This document shows, piece by piece, positions 30,139 through 38,592 of a stretch of DNA of 64,000 bases. Origin of the DNA: Streptomyces sp. DSM 15324 (GTDB lineage: Bacteria; Actinomycetota; Actinomycetes; Streptomycetales; Streptomycetaceae); assembly GCF_001514285.1 (NCBI RefSeq), contig NZ_KQ949024.1:174681-238680 (forward strand), in the 5' to 3' direction. The notes under the pieces were generated by a model. The model had not been told where the DNA came from. It saw nothing but the letters and a program-made list of their open reading frames with translations, and ran no database searches. Position numbers and translations under genes: made by a program. Each line of letters starts with the position of its first letter. The first letter of the stretch is position 1.

Positions 30139-30981
30139 CTACAGCCGGTCCTTGACGACGGTGTTGCGCAGCTCTCCGATGCCTTCGACCGCGGTGACGA
30201 GTTCCTGTCCGGGGCGCAGGAAGACCTTCGGGTCGCGGCCGGCGCCGACGCCGCCCGGGGTGCCGGTGAGGATCAGGTCGCCAGGCAGCAGCGTGATGAT
30301 GGTGCTGACGTAAGCGATGGTGTCGGCGACGTCGAAGAGCAGGTCGGCGGTGTTGGACTTCTGCATGGTGTGGCCGTCGACGCTGCAGGAGATGTCCAAA
30401 CCGGAGGCGCCGAGCGGGAGTTCGTCCGTGGTGACGAGGACGGGGCCGACCGGGGTGGTGGCCTCGAAGGTCTTGCCGGAGAGGAACTCCCTGGTGCGGT
30501 GCTGCCAGTCGCGGACGGTGACGTCGTTGGCAACCGTGTATCCGGCGACGTGCTCCAGGGCCTTCTCGCGCGGCACGTGACGGCCGGGGCGTCCGATCAC
30601 CACCCCCAACTCGGCCTCCCAGTCGAGGTCGTCGCTGACGGGCGGCATGTGGATGTCGTCGTGTGCGCCGATGAGAGCACCGTCGTACTTCGCGAAGAGG
30701 GTGGGGTGGGCGGGGGTGGGGCGGCCCATTTCCTTGATGTGGGTGGCGTAGTTCAGGCCGAGGCAGATGATCTTGTTGGGGTGAGGGACGAGCGGGGCGA
30801 GCGACACTTCGGCCAGGGGCAGGCGCTCGCTGTCCGCGGTGGCCGCCCGCTGCGGCCAGTCGTCTCCTGCGGCGAGCAGCGCGCCGACGTCGGAGAAGGG
30901 AAGCAGGACGAGTTCGTCTCCGTCCTGCCGGGCGGCGGCGGTCCCGTGGTCGTGGGCGACACGGACGGTGCTGAGCCTCAT
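30139..30981 (-). CDS. Fumarylacetoacetate hydrolase-family protein
   Basis: 280 aa. The FAH-fold catalytic domain (about residues 68-275) has metal-binding acidic residues in WEAELGVVIGRPGR and TVRDWQHRTREF, plus the family signature LLPGDLILTGTPGGVGAGRD. Members hydrolyse or decarboxylate acylpyruvates and related ring-cleavage products. Its ATG overlaps the stop of the flavin monooxygenase by 4 bp. With the monooxygenase and VOC dioxygenase-like gene it makes a plausible hydroxylation, extradiol cleavage and hydrolysis sequence. Confidence 0.9.
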   Translation of the reverse strand: MRLSTVRVAHDHGTAAARQDGDELVLLPFSDVGALLAAGDDWPQRAATADSERLPLAEVSLAPLVPHPNKIICLGLNYATHIKEMGRPTPAHPTLFAKYDGALIGAHDDIHMPPVSDDLDWEAELGVVIGRPGRHVPREKALEHVAGYTVANDVTVRDWQHRTREFLSGKTFEATTPVGPVLVTTDELPLGASGLDISCSVDGHTMQKSNTADLLFDVADTIAYVSTIITLLPGDLILTGTPGGVGAGRDPKVFLRPGQELVTAVEGIGELRNTVVKDRL

Positions 30982-32633
30982 CGGCGTACTCCTGGGGAAT
31001 CAGGCTGGATCTCGGGGTCGGGAAGGGTGAGGGCCGGGAAGGGGGAGGTGAAGTGCCGAAGCTTCGCGTCGACGTACTCGGCCTTATCCGGGGTGAACAC
31101 GGCGGCCACCAGACGGTCGGGGCGTACGAGGACGAAGTGCCCGGCCAGCCCGGTGAAGAGGGCGTCCAGCTGACCGTCGGCGTCGGCGATCTCTGCCCGG
31201 CCGGCACGGTCGCGCGGTGCGCGGTCGTCCAGGAGGACATCCACGGAGACGGCGTCCGGGAGACCGGTCCGTGCTACGGCGGTCCAGTCGGCGTCGGTCA
31301 CGCCGACCCCCAGCAGGCTCCAGCCCTGTCCCAAGACGTCATCGAGCCGTATGACGTGGTGGTCCTGTCCCCGCAGCACCCGCGGCTGCGGCAGCATCGT
31401 GCCGACGAGCCCGCGGCCCGGTCCGTCGATGCCGACGACGGCGCCCGATGTCGCGCGGGTGTCGGGGCGGTAGCGCATCTCTGTGAGGTAGCGGCGTCCG
31501 GGTGGTGTGTACATGGCAGTGCGTATCAGCAGGTCGCGCAGGAGGGCGCGGGGGCGGCTGGTGGTCATGACGATCCGGCCGAGGCGTACGGAGAGGTCGA
31601 TCACGGCCCGGGCATGGGGACGCCGCTCGGTGTCGTAGGTGTCGAGCAGCCTGTCGTTCGCCCGGCCCGCCAGGACCTCGCTGATCTTCCAGCAGAGGTT
31701 GGCCGCGTCCCGGACACCGGAGTTGAGGCCCTGCCCCGCGAACGGCGGCATCATGTGCGCGGCGTCGCCGAGCAGGAAGCAGCGGCCGTCGCGCAGGCGG
31801 TCCGCCAGCAGCGCGTGGAAGCTGTACGCGACCGCACGCTCGACCTGCTCGGATGTGATCTCCCGGTAGGGCGCGAGGAGTTCGCGCACCAACGAGAACG
31901 GCGGCGGGGTGCCGGCGTCGCACTCGCCCGGCTTCAGGCGGAACTCGTAGCGGCAACGTCCGTCCCGTCCTGCGACGATGACGACGGGGCGGTCGGGGTC
32001 GCCGTGGTGCATGCCGAAACGCTGGTCGTGCGTGTCCTGAAGAGTGTCGACCACCAGCCACACGTCCGGGAAACTGCGACCCTGCATCGGGATGGACAGC
32101 AGGTCGCGTAGGGTGCTGCGGCCGCCGTCGCAGCCGAGGACGTAGGACACGTCCAGTTTCTCGACCGGCCCGTCCTCCCCGCCCGTACGCAGCATGACGC
32201 GCACCAGGTCGGAATGCTGGGTGACGACATCTGTCAGGCGGGTGTCGAAGCGGACGTCGACGGTGGGGAGGCGGCGCAGTTCCTCGCGCAGCACTCGTTC
32301 CAGGTCGGGCTGGGCGAAGGGGTTCTTGAAGGGATGTCCGTAGCGCTGGTCGCTGGTGCCGCGGGCGTGGAAGAGCATTCGCCCACCGATGCCGAAGTAC
32401 CTCGTCCCGGTGCCCGGCACCAGGATCGGGTAGACGGCCTCGTCGAGACCATCGGCCGACTGAAGGGTGCGCAGCGACTCGTCGTCGAGGCTGATTGCCT
32501 TGGCGTCGTTGCTGGTGGTGGTGTTGCGTTCCACCAGCAGCACCCGTACGCCCCGGGAGCCCAGCAGGTGGGCGGCCGTCAGTCCGGTCGGGCCTGCGCC
32601 CACGACGAGCACGTCCGGTGGTGGCGGTGTCAT
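30978..32633 (-). CDS. FAD-dependent aromatic monooxygenase (MhpA/PheA-like)
   Basis: 551-aa class A flavoprotein hydroxylase. FAD-binding GxGxxG is at the N-terminus (VVGAGPTGLTAAHLLGSRGV), the DG motif is VLGCDGGRSTLRD near residue 170, and the GD motif is CFLLGDAAHMMPPFAGQGLN near 295. The C-terminal thioredoxin-like domain is typical of phenol-type hydroxylases. Close kinds include 3-(3-hydroxyphenyl)propionate hydroxylase and resorcinol hydroxylase. It is coupled to the FAH gene (4-bp overlap) and follows the VOC gene by 25 bp. The precise aromatic substrate is not determinable. Confidence 0.9.
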   Translation of the reverse strand: MTPPPPDVLVVGAGPTGLTAAHLLGSRGVRVLLVERNTTTSNDAKAISLDDESLRTLQSADGLDEAVYPILVPGTGTRYFGIGGRMLFHARGTSDQRYGHPFKNPFAQPDLERVLREELRRLPTVDVRFDTRLTDVVTQHSDLVRVMLRTGGEDGPVEKLDVSYVLGCDGGRSTLRDLLSIPMQGRSFPDVWLVVDTLQDTHDQRFGMHHGDPDRPVVIVAGRDGRCRYEFRLKPGECDAGTPPPFSLVRELLAPYREITSEQVERAVAYSFHALLADRLRDGRCFLLGDAAHMMPPFAGQGLNSGVRDAANLCWKISEVLAGRANDRLLDTYDTERRPHARAVIDLSVRLGRIVMTTSRPRALLRDLLIRTAMYTPPGRRYLTEMRYRPDTRATSGAVVGIDGPGRGLVGTMLPQPRVLRGQDHHVIRLDDVLGQGWSLLGVGVTDADWTAVARTGLPDAVSVDVLLDDRAPRDRAGRAEIADADGQLDALFTGLAGHFVLVRPDRLVAAVFTPDKAEYVDAKLRHFTSPFPALTLPDPEIQPDSPGVRR

Positions 32634-32658
32634 GAGGGACCTTCCGTCGTTCCGCCGG

Positions 32659-33153
32659 CTACTGGACCGGCTGGTAGGCCGGGCCGCCCTCGGTCAGCAG
32701 CCGCTCGACCTCGGCGAAGATCTCCTCGGGGGACAGGTCGAGATCGAGGGTCTTGCGGAACGGCTGGCGTACATCACGCTCCAGCCGGAGGTAGACCTCG
32801 TTGCGGTTGCCCTCGGGGTCGAAGAAGTAGATGCCGATCGCGTTGCCGTGGGTGACCTCCTGCTGGACCTCGATGCCCTCGGCGCGGAACCGGTGGTGGA
32901 AGTCGATGATCGACTCCAGGGAGTCCACGCGCCACGACACCTGGTGGGTCAGCTTGGCACCGGCGGGTGCGGTTCGGCCCCGCTGCAGGACGAACTCGTG
33001 GTGCTCCTCCTCGGGGCACGAGGAGAAGAACACGATGCCCTTCTCCTCGTCCTCGTCGGTGACGGTCAGACCCAGCACCCGCTCGTAGAAGTCGCGCATC
33101 TTCTCCAGGTCGTCGACCCAGAAGCCGGTGTGCCCCAGTCCGGTTATGGCCAT
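32659..33153 (-). CDS. VOC-family protein, extradiol dioxygenase-like
   Basis: 164 aa, one vicinal-oxygen-chelate domain pair. Candidate metal ligands are His in GLGHTGFWVDD, His in KLTHQVSWRVD and Glu in GNRNEVYLRLE, matching the His-His-Glu set of type I extradiol dioxygenases. First gene of the minus-strand catabolic arm. In context it would open the ring of a catechol made by the downstream monooxygenase. Glyoxalase or isomerase activity is an alternative for this fold. Confidence 0.85.
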   Translation of the reverse strand: MAITGLGHTGFWVDDLEKMRDFYERVLGLTVTDEDEEKGIVFFSSCPEEEHHEFVLQRGRTAPAGAKLTHQVSWRVDSLESIIDFHHRFRAEGIEVQQEVTHGNAIGIYFFDPEGNRNEVYLRLERDVRQPFRKTLDLDLSPEEIFAEVERLLTEGGPAYQPVQ

Positions 33154-33556
33154 GATGCGTCTCCTTTTACAGGACTAAGGTTTCGTTTTACAGGACGTTA
33201 GACCTCCAGGCGGCCGAGGTCAACCGTGAGGAAACAGCGTCCTGCCTCTTGACGTCACACGCCCTTTCAGTGCAGCGTCCTGCATCGAGACATACATGTC
33301 CGAATATGCGGGACGTCGGCACTGCTTTTGGGAGCCTGCCGGGACCGCTGAAGTCACTACGGGAGGCGCCTCATGGCCCATTCCGATGCCGGGCGAGCCA
33401 GCTCGGCCACCGTCGTCCGGGCTGCTCGCCGGGATCGACGTCCCGTGGAGGCACTGCGAAGTCACTGACCGATCAGGCCCGGCCGTGACCCGCGCGGGCG
33501 CCCGCAGCACGGCCGTCCACCGACCCGCGGGCCCGACTCACCCCAAGGAGATCCCC
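33154..33556. promoter_or_regulatory. Divergent control region with repeated CAGGAC/GTCCTG boxes
   Basis: The 403-bp gap separates the two divergent catabolic arms. TTTTACAGGAC occurs at 33165-33175 and 33186-33196, start-to-start 21 bp (two helical turns). CAGCGTCCTGC occurs at 33235-33245 and 33273-33283. The core CAGGAC of the first pair is the complement of GTCCTG in the second pair, so the region reads as two tandem sites facing two inverted sites. This suits a dimeric or tetrameric regulator such as the IclR protein encoded in the arm. No protein-coding sequence is supported here. Confidence 0.55.
33171..33185. promoter_or_regulatory. Operator-like box shared with the ABC-transporter promoter
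   Basis: AGGACTAAGGTTTCG, just upstream of the VOC/monooxygenase/FAH/IclR arm, matches AGGACTAGCGTTTCG at 41655-41669 upstream of the ABC importer at 13 of 15 positions. Two operons of the same island sharing a box in their promoter regions suggests common control. Confidence 0.5.
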
Positions 33557-33822
33557 GTGTTCCGCTTCTATCGCAGCACCACGTCCCGGACGGCCGGGCT
33601 GCACGGCGCCGCGCTCCTGATTCCGCGGGCCGTGACCGGGTGGCTGTTCGTCCTGCACGGCCTCTACAAGTTCGGCCTGCACACCGGTGTCCTCGGCCCC
33701 AACGGGGTGGGGGAGCCGAGATCGATTTCACGTACCTCGTGGTCGGCTTGCTGGTCTTCGCCGCCGGACCGGGTGCGCTGGCTCTGTCTGGAGCCTTCCG
33801 CAAGGTGAGACCACGGCTGTGA
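33557..33822 (+). pseudogene. DoxX-like membrane protein, shortened and frameshifted
   Basis: A GTG start with AAGGAG 6 nt upstream opens a reading of VFRFYRSTTSRTAGLHGAAL and TGWLFVLHGLYKFGLHTG, a DoxX-type first helix. The match then changes frame near 33715 to EIDFTYLVVGLLVFAAGPGA and ends RKVRPRL. The total (~88 codons) is about half a normal DoxX protein, so the middle is deleted. It is the first plus-strand gene of the catabolic arm and probably vestigial. Confidence 0.6.
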
Positions 33823-33901
33823 CCTGAGACACCGCGCAACACAATTTTCGCGATACGACACATAACCTTCGCGCCACGACGCGCTACTGGAACGGGACAC
33901 C

Positions 33902-35371
33902 ATGACGTTTTTGGACAGCAGCACCTGGGACGGCCGCATCTTCTCCGGCTCGGGCGAGTGGATCAGCGGCTCCGGCGAGGTGTACGACGCCGTCGAGCCC
34001 GCAACGGGCAAGAGACTGGCGCGTGTCGGGTCTGCCACGCGGGCCGACGTTGACAAGGCGGTGGAGCAGGCGGTGCGGGCCCAGCGGGAGTGGGCCGCCC
34101 GGCCGTACTCGGACCGCGCGGCCGTGCTGCGCCGAGCAGCGCGTCTCTTCGAGGAGAACCAGCAGGAGATCGAGACCTGGCTGATGCGGGAGTCCGGAGC
34201 GATCCGGCCGTTCGCCGCCCTGCAGGTCACCAGCGGTGGTGCGGAGGAGTGTCACGAGGCCGCCGCCCTCGCCGGGGCGCCCTACGGTGAGCTGCTGCGT
34301 TCCGGGCAGCAGCGGCTGTCCTTCTCCCGCCGTGTCCCTGTCGGCGTGGTCGGGGTGATCGCCCCGTTCAACGTGCCGGTCATCCTGGCCATGCGGGCGG
34401 TCGCTCCGGCGCTGGCCCTGGGCAACGCGGTCGTTCTCAAGCCGGACCCACGGACCGCGATCAGCGGCGGTGTCGTCTTCGCCCGGGTCTTCGAGGAGGC
34501 GGGTCTGCCGCCCGGTCTGCTGCACGTCCTGCCCGGCGGCGCGGACGTCGGCGCGGCCGTCGTCGAACACCCGCAGATCCCCGTCATCGCCTTCACCGGC
34601 TCCACCCGGGCCGGACGCGCCATCGGCATCGCCGCGGCCGAGCACCTCAAGCGGGTCCACCTGGAGCTGGGCGGGAACTCCGCGCTCGTCATCATGGACG
34701 ACGTCGACCTGGAGAAGGCCGCCTCGGTGGGCGCCTGGGGATCCTTCGTGCATGCCGGCCAGATCTGCATGGCCAGCAGCCGCCACCTCGTGCACTCCTC
34801 GGTCGCCGACGACTACACCGCCCTGCTCGCCCAGCACGCCGACGCGCTCCCGGTCGGCGATCCGCTCGGTGAGAACGTCGCCCTCGGACCGGTCATCGAC
34901 GCCGGCCAGCGCGACAACATCCACCGCATCGTCACCGAGACGGTCGAGGCGGGCGCCCGGCTGGCCGCGGGCGGCACCTACGAGGACCTGTTCTACCGGC
35001 CGACCGTGCTCACCGACGTACCGCTCATCGCACCCGCCTACGCACAGGAAATCTTCGGCCCCGTGGCGCCCGTCGTCCCCTTCCAGGACCTCGACGAGGC
35101 GGCCCGCCTGGCCGCCGGCACCGAATACGGGCTGTCCCTCGGCATCCTCACCCGGGACGTCATGAAGGGCCTCGCCCTGGCCGAACGCGTGCCCAGCGGG
35201 CTGGTCCACATCAACGACCAGACCGTCAACGACGAGGCGCTCATCCCGTTCGGCGGGGTCGGCGACTCCGGCACCGGATCCCGCCACGGCGGCGCCGCCG
35301 CCAACCTCGAAGCCTTCACCGAACAGCAGTGGGTCACCGTACGGGGCGAACTCCCGCAGTACCCCTTCTGA
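33902..35371 (+). CDS. Aromatic (benzaldehyde/vanillin-type) aldehyde dehydrogenase
   Basis: 489-aa NAD(P)-dependent aldehyde dehydrogenase. The Rossmann region includes VVGVIAPFNVPVILAMRAVA and FTGSTRAGRAIG. The general base Glu lies in HLELGGNSALVI near residue 254 and the catalytic Cys in HAGQICMASSRH near 288. The overall sequence resembles benzaldehyde and vanillin dehydrogenases. Followed 34 bp later by a stilbene-cleavage-type oxygenase and then by a benzaldehyde-lyase homologue, it would oxidise the aromatic aldehydes that those enzymes release to acids. Confidence 0.9.
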   Translation: MTFLDSSTWDGRIFSGSGEWISGSGEVYDAVEPATGKRLARVGSATRADVDKAVEQAVRAQREWAARPYSDRAAVLRRAARLFEENQQEIETWLMRESGAIRPFAALQVTSGGAEECHEAAALAGAPYGELLRSGQQRLSFSRRVPVGVVGVIAPFNVPVILAMRAVAPALALGNAVVLKPDPRTAISGGVVFARVFEEAGLPPGLLHVLPGGADVGAAVVEHPQIPVIAFTGSTRAGRAIGIAAAEHLKRVHLELGGNSALVIMDDVDLEKAASVGAWGSFVHAGQICMASSRHLVHSSVADDYTALLAQHADALPVGDPLGENVALGPVIDAGQRDNIHRIVTETVEAGARLAAGGTYEDLFYRPTVLTDVPLIAPAYAQEIFGPVAPVVPFQDLDEAARLAAGTEYGLSLGILTRDVMKGLALAERVPSGLVHINDQTVNDEALIPFGGVGDSGTGSRHGGAAANLEAFTEQQWVTVRGELPQYPF

Positions 35372-35405
35372 CCACCCCAACCCCCAAAGCTGTACGGAGA
35401 GTTCC

Positions 35406-36914
35406 ATGCCCATGGACCCCATCACCGTCGTCCCCCGGCAGATGCGGAAAGCCGACGCGGGGGCCGACTGGCCCACCGACAACAAGTTCCTCAACGGACC
35501 CTTCGCGCCCTGGACGGAGGAGAGCGAGGGGTATGACCTGGAGGTGGACGGCGAGATACCGGCCGACCTTGCGGGCGCGCTGTTCCGCGTCTCCTCCAAC
35601 CCCCGCTTTCGGCCCCGCAACACCGACCGCTACCACTGGTGGGAGGGCGACGGCATGGTGTGCGGCATCTACCTGCGCGAGGGCCGGGCCGCCTACCGCA
35701 CACGTTGGGTGGAGACCGACTCGATGAAGGTCGAGGTGGAGGCCGGAGAAGCGATCTACAGCGGCTTCGTCAACGGCGGCACTCCCGCTCGACTGCCCGA
35801 GGGAGCCCCGCCCGCCAAGAACGTCGCCAACATCAACGCAGGCCTCTTCGACGACCACCTGATCGTCTACTTCGAGGGCGGACTGCCGCACGCGCTGGAC
35901 CCCGAGACCCTGCGCACCATTGGCACGTACGACTTCCACGGCGGCATCGACGTGCTGTGCACCGGCCACTACAAGACCGACCCGGACAGCGGCGACATGC
36001 TGTTCTTCGCCGCCGTCGGACCGACGATCACCTGGTACCGCGCCGACGTGAAGACCGCCGAGATCATCGACTCGCACTCCTTCGACATCGGTGTGCCGGT
36101 CCTCATGCACGACTTCGCCGTCAGCGACACCTACGCCGTCTTCTTCGTCACCCCGGCCCAGTTCCGCCTCGACCTGGTCGCGCAGAGCAGGCCCGGCGTG
36201 GTCTGGGACGAGGACTCCCTCGAACACGGCGTGCAGATCGTCCTGATGAACCGCCACACCCACGAGGTCACCTGGCACGAGCTCGGCGGCCACTGGGCCA
36301 ACACCCACTTCTTCAACGCCTACGAGCAGGAAGGCCGGCTGGTCATCGACGGCCACCGCATCAGCCGGCTCGGCACCCCGATCGACCGCATCGGTACGCC
36401 GGTGACCTCCCACGAGTGGTTCCCCCCGGCCCAGCCCTACCGGTGGCGCGTCGACCTGGCGACCGGAAGGGCCACCGAGGAGATGATCAGCGGCGTCCTC
36501 GGGGAGTTCCCGAAGATCAACGACGCGTACACGGGCCGCCCCAACCGCTACGGCTACTTCGTCACCACTCGCGGCCTGGCCGACGACATCATGTCCGACG
36601 GACTGGCCCGCCACGACTACCTCCTGGACCGCACCACCGTCGTCGAAGGCCCGGACGGCCTCACCAGCCCCGGCGAACCGGTCTTCGTCGCCCGCGAGAA
36701 CGCCCGCGCCGAGGACGACGGCTACCTGCTCTCCCTGTGGTGGAATCGCAGCACCAACCTCAGCGAACTGCTGATCCACGACGCCGCCGACCTGCGCCGC
36801 ACCCCGCTGGCCCGGGTCAAGCTCCCCAGCCGAGTGCCCTTCGGCTTCCACGGCAGCTGGGCCGACCACGCCACCCTGGACCGCGCCATCGCCGTCCACC
36901 GCGGCAACGACTGA
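35406..36914 (+). CDS. Carotenoid/stilbene cleavage oxygenase
   Basis: 502-aa member of the carotenoid cleavage oxygenase family, which includes lignostilbene dioxygenases and isoeugenol monooxygenase. The four iron-binding histidines are visible in LCTGHYKTD, VLMHDFAVS, ANTHFFNAYE and FGFHGSWADH (about residues 188, 235, 300 and 482). GGAGAG precedes the ATG. The family cleaves a central C=C bond with O2 to two aldehydes or ketones. The adjacent aldehyde dehydrogenase and benzaldehyde-lyase homologue favour an aromatic alkene or stilbene substrate over a carotenoid (inference). Confidence 0.9.
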   Translation: MPMDPITVVPRQMRKADAGADWPTDNKFLNGPFAPWTEESEGYDLEVDGEIPADLAGALFRVSSNPRFRPRNTDRYHWWEGDGMVCGIYLREGRAAYRTRWVETDSMKVEVEAGEAIYSGFVNGGTPARLPEGAPPAKNVANINAGLFDDHLIVYFEGGLPHALDPETLRTIGTYDFHGGIDVLCTGHYKTDPDSGDMLFFAAVGPTITWYRADVKTAEIIDSHSFDIGVPVLMHDFAVSDTYAVFFVTPAQFRLDLVAQSRPGVVWDEDSLEHGVQIVLMNRHTHEVTWHELGGHWANTHFFNAYEQEGRLVIDGHRISRLGTPIDRIGTPVTSHEWFPPAQPYRWRVDLATGRATEEMISGVLGEFPKINDAYTGRPNRYGYFVTTRGLADDIMSDGLARHDYLLDRTTVVEGPDGLTSPGEPVFVARENARAEDDGYLLSLWWNRSTNLSELLIHDAADLRRTPLARVKLPSRVPFGFHGSWADHATLDRAIAVHRGND

Positions 36915-36919
36915 CGGCC

Positions 36920-37801
36920 ATGCGAGACCTCGCGGGCAAGACCGCCTTCATCACCGGCGGAGACAGCGGGATCGGTCTCGGCGTGGCACAGTCGCTGTGC
37001 CACGCCGGAATGAACGTCATCATCTGCGGAGTCGTCCCGGAGACGCTTCAGAGCGCGCAACGCGAGCTCGCGCGCATCGGCAAGGCCGAGGCCATCGAGC
37101 TCGACGTACGCGACCGGGAGGCGTTCGCCGCCCTCGCCGACCGACTCGACCGTGGCTACGGCGGCGTGGACGTGCTGGTCAACAACGCGGGCGTCGGATT
37201 CCTCGCACCGGTGGCCGAGGCGACGTTCGAACAGTGGGACTGGGTGCTCGACATCAACCTCACGGGCGTCTTCAACGGCATACGGACCTTCCTGCCGCGC
37301 ATGCTGGCCTCCGGCCGCCCCGGGCACATCGTCTCGACCGCGTCGATCGGCGGTCTGCTGGGCACACCCGGAGCGCTCTACGTGGCCGCGAAATTCGGTG
37401 TGGTGGGGCTGATGGAGGCGCTGGCAGCCGAACTTTGGGACACCCCGGTGAACGTCTCCGTCCTGACGCCGGGAATCGTCCGAACCAACATCCACAAGGG
37501 ACCGCCACCCCCCGGCGAGCCGCGGCCGCACGCGCCGGGCGCCACCGCGGAGGCCGATCTGCACGAGACGGCGATTCAGCCGCGGGAAGTCGGCGAGCGG
37601 GTCCTGCAAGCGATCCGAGAGGAAAGGCTCTACGTGCTGACGCATGCCGAGCATCGGGAACTGCTCGCCCGCCGGTTCGACGCGATCCTCGCATCGGTCC
37701 CCACCGACCAGGGGGACCCGCGCCGTGCCGCGGTGGAGAGGACGGTCCTCGCCAACCCCATCTACGACGAGATCCTGACCGCGGCGGAGGCCCGACAGTG
37801 A
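36920..37801 (+). CDS. SDR-family NAD(P)-dependent oxidoreductase 1
   Basis: 293-aa short-chain dehydrogenase/reductase. The cofactor motif is FITGGDSGIGLGVAQ, the structural motif LVNNAGVGF, catalytic Ser in VSTASIGGLLG and Tyr-x-x-x-Lys in YVAAKFGVVG. An unusually long C-terminal tail (about 60 residues) follows the core. It starts 5 bp after the oxygenase stop and overlaps the next SDR by 4 bp. A role in oxidising a secondary alcohol, such as a diaryl diol, to a ketone is inferred from context. Confidence 0.88.
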   Translation: MRDLAGKTAFITGGDSGIGLGVAQSLCHAGMNVIICGVVPETLQSAQRELARIGKAEAIELDVRDREAFAALADRLDRGYGGVDVLVNNAGVGFLAPVAEATFEQWDWVLDINLTGVFNGIRTFLPRMLASGRPGHIVSTASIGGLLGTPGALYVAAKFGVVGLMEALAAELWDTPVNVSVLTPGIVRTNIHKGPPPPGEPRPHAPGATAEADLHETAIQPREVGERVLQAIREERLYVLTHAEHRELLARRFDAILASVPTDQGDPRRAAVERTVLANPIYDEILTAAEARQ

Positions 37802-38562
37802 CGACGCACGACATGGAGGGCTCGGTCGTGCTCGTGACCGGTGCCGGCTCGGGCATCGGGCGGGCGGCGGCGGAGCTGTTCGCCGAGCGCGGTGCCTCCG
37901 TCGTCGCGGCAGACCGCTCCGAATCCGGCGCGGACACCGTCGCCACCATCACCGCGGCCGGCGGCAAGGCCGTCTTCGTCCAGGTGGACGTCTCGGTCGA
38001 GAAAGAGGTCGAGAACATGGTGGCCACGGCGGTCGACACCTACGGTGCCCTGAACGCCGCGTTCAACAACGCGGGCATCGCGCCGCCGGTCGGCCCGATC
38101 GAGCAGCTCAGCAGCGACAGCTGGGAGCTGTCCGAGGCGGTGAACCTGCGTGGCGTCTGGCTGTGCATGAAGCACGAGCTGGCCGTCATGGTGCGGCAGG
38201 GACACGGCGCGATCGTGAACACCTCGTCGGTCGCCGGCCTGGTGGGCAACCCCGGTGGCGGGGCCGCGTACTCCGCCTTCAAGCACGGCATCGTCGGGCT
38301 GACCAGGTCCGCGGCCGCCGAGCACGGCCGGCACGGGATCCGCGTCAACGCGATAGCCCCGGGCATCACCCGCACCGGAATGCTGCGGCACCTGGAGGAA
38401 CACGAGAACCTCGACGCCGCCGCCGTCGCCGCCGGGACCCCGCTCGGCCGCGTGGCCGAGCCGCGGGAGGTCGCCGAAGCCGCGTACTGGCTCGCTTCAC
38501 CGAAGTCGAGTTTCGTCACCGGCCATGTCCTGGCCGTCGACGGCGGCGAAACCTGCGTCTGA
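37798..38562 (+). CDS. SDR-family NAD(P)-dependent oxidoreductase 2
   Basis: 254-aa classical SDR with a GTG start inside the stop of SDR 1 (GTGA). Motifs: LVTGAGSGIGRAAAE, FNNAGIAPPVGP, Ser in VNTSSVAGLVG, YSAFKHGIVGL and C-terminal VTGHVLAVDGGETCV. Same fold as its neighbour but different sequence, so this is not a recent tandem duplication. Two SDRs before a benzaldehyde-lyase homologue would suit stereospecific oxidation of the two carbinols or enantiomers of hydrobenzoin-type diols (inference). Confidence 0.88.
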   Translation: MTTHDMEGSVVLVTGAGSGIGRAAAELFAERGASVVAADRSESGADTVATITAAGGKAVFVQVDVSVEKEVENMVATAVDTYGALNAAFNNAGIAPPVGPIEQLSSDSWELSEAVNLRGVWLCMKHELAVMVRQGHGAIVNTSSVAGLVGNPGGGAAYSAFKHGIVGLTRSAAAEHGRHGIRVNAIAPGITRTGMLRHLEEHENLDAAAVAAGTPLGRVAEPREVAEAAYWLASPKSSFVTGHVLAVDGGETCV

Positions 38563-38592
38563 CGCCCGGCGTCCGGAAAGGAAGCAGCATCC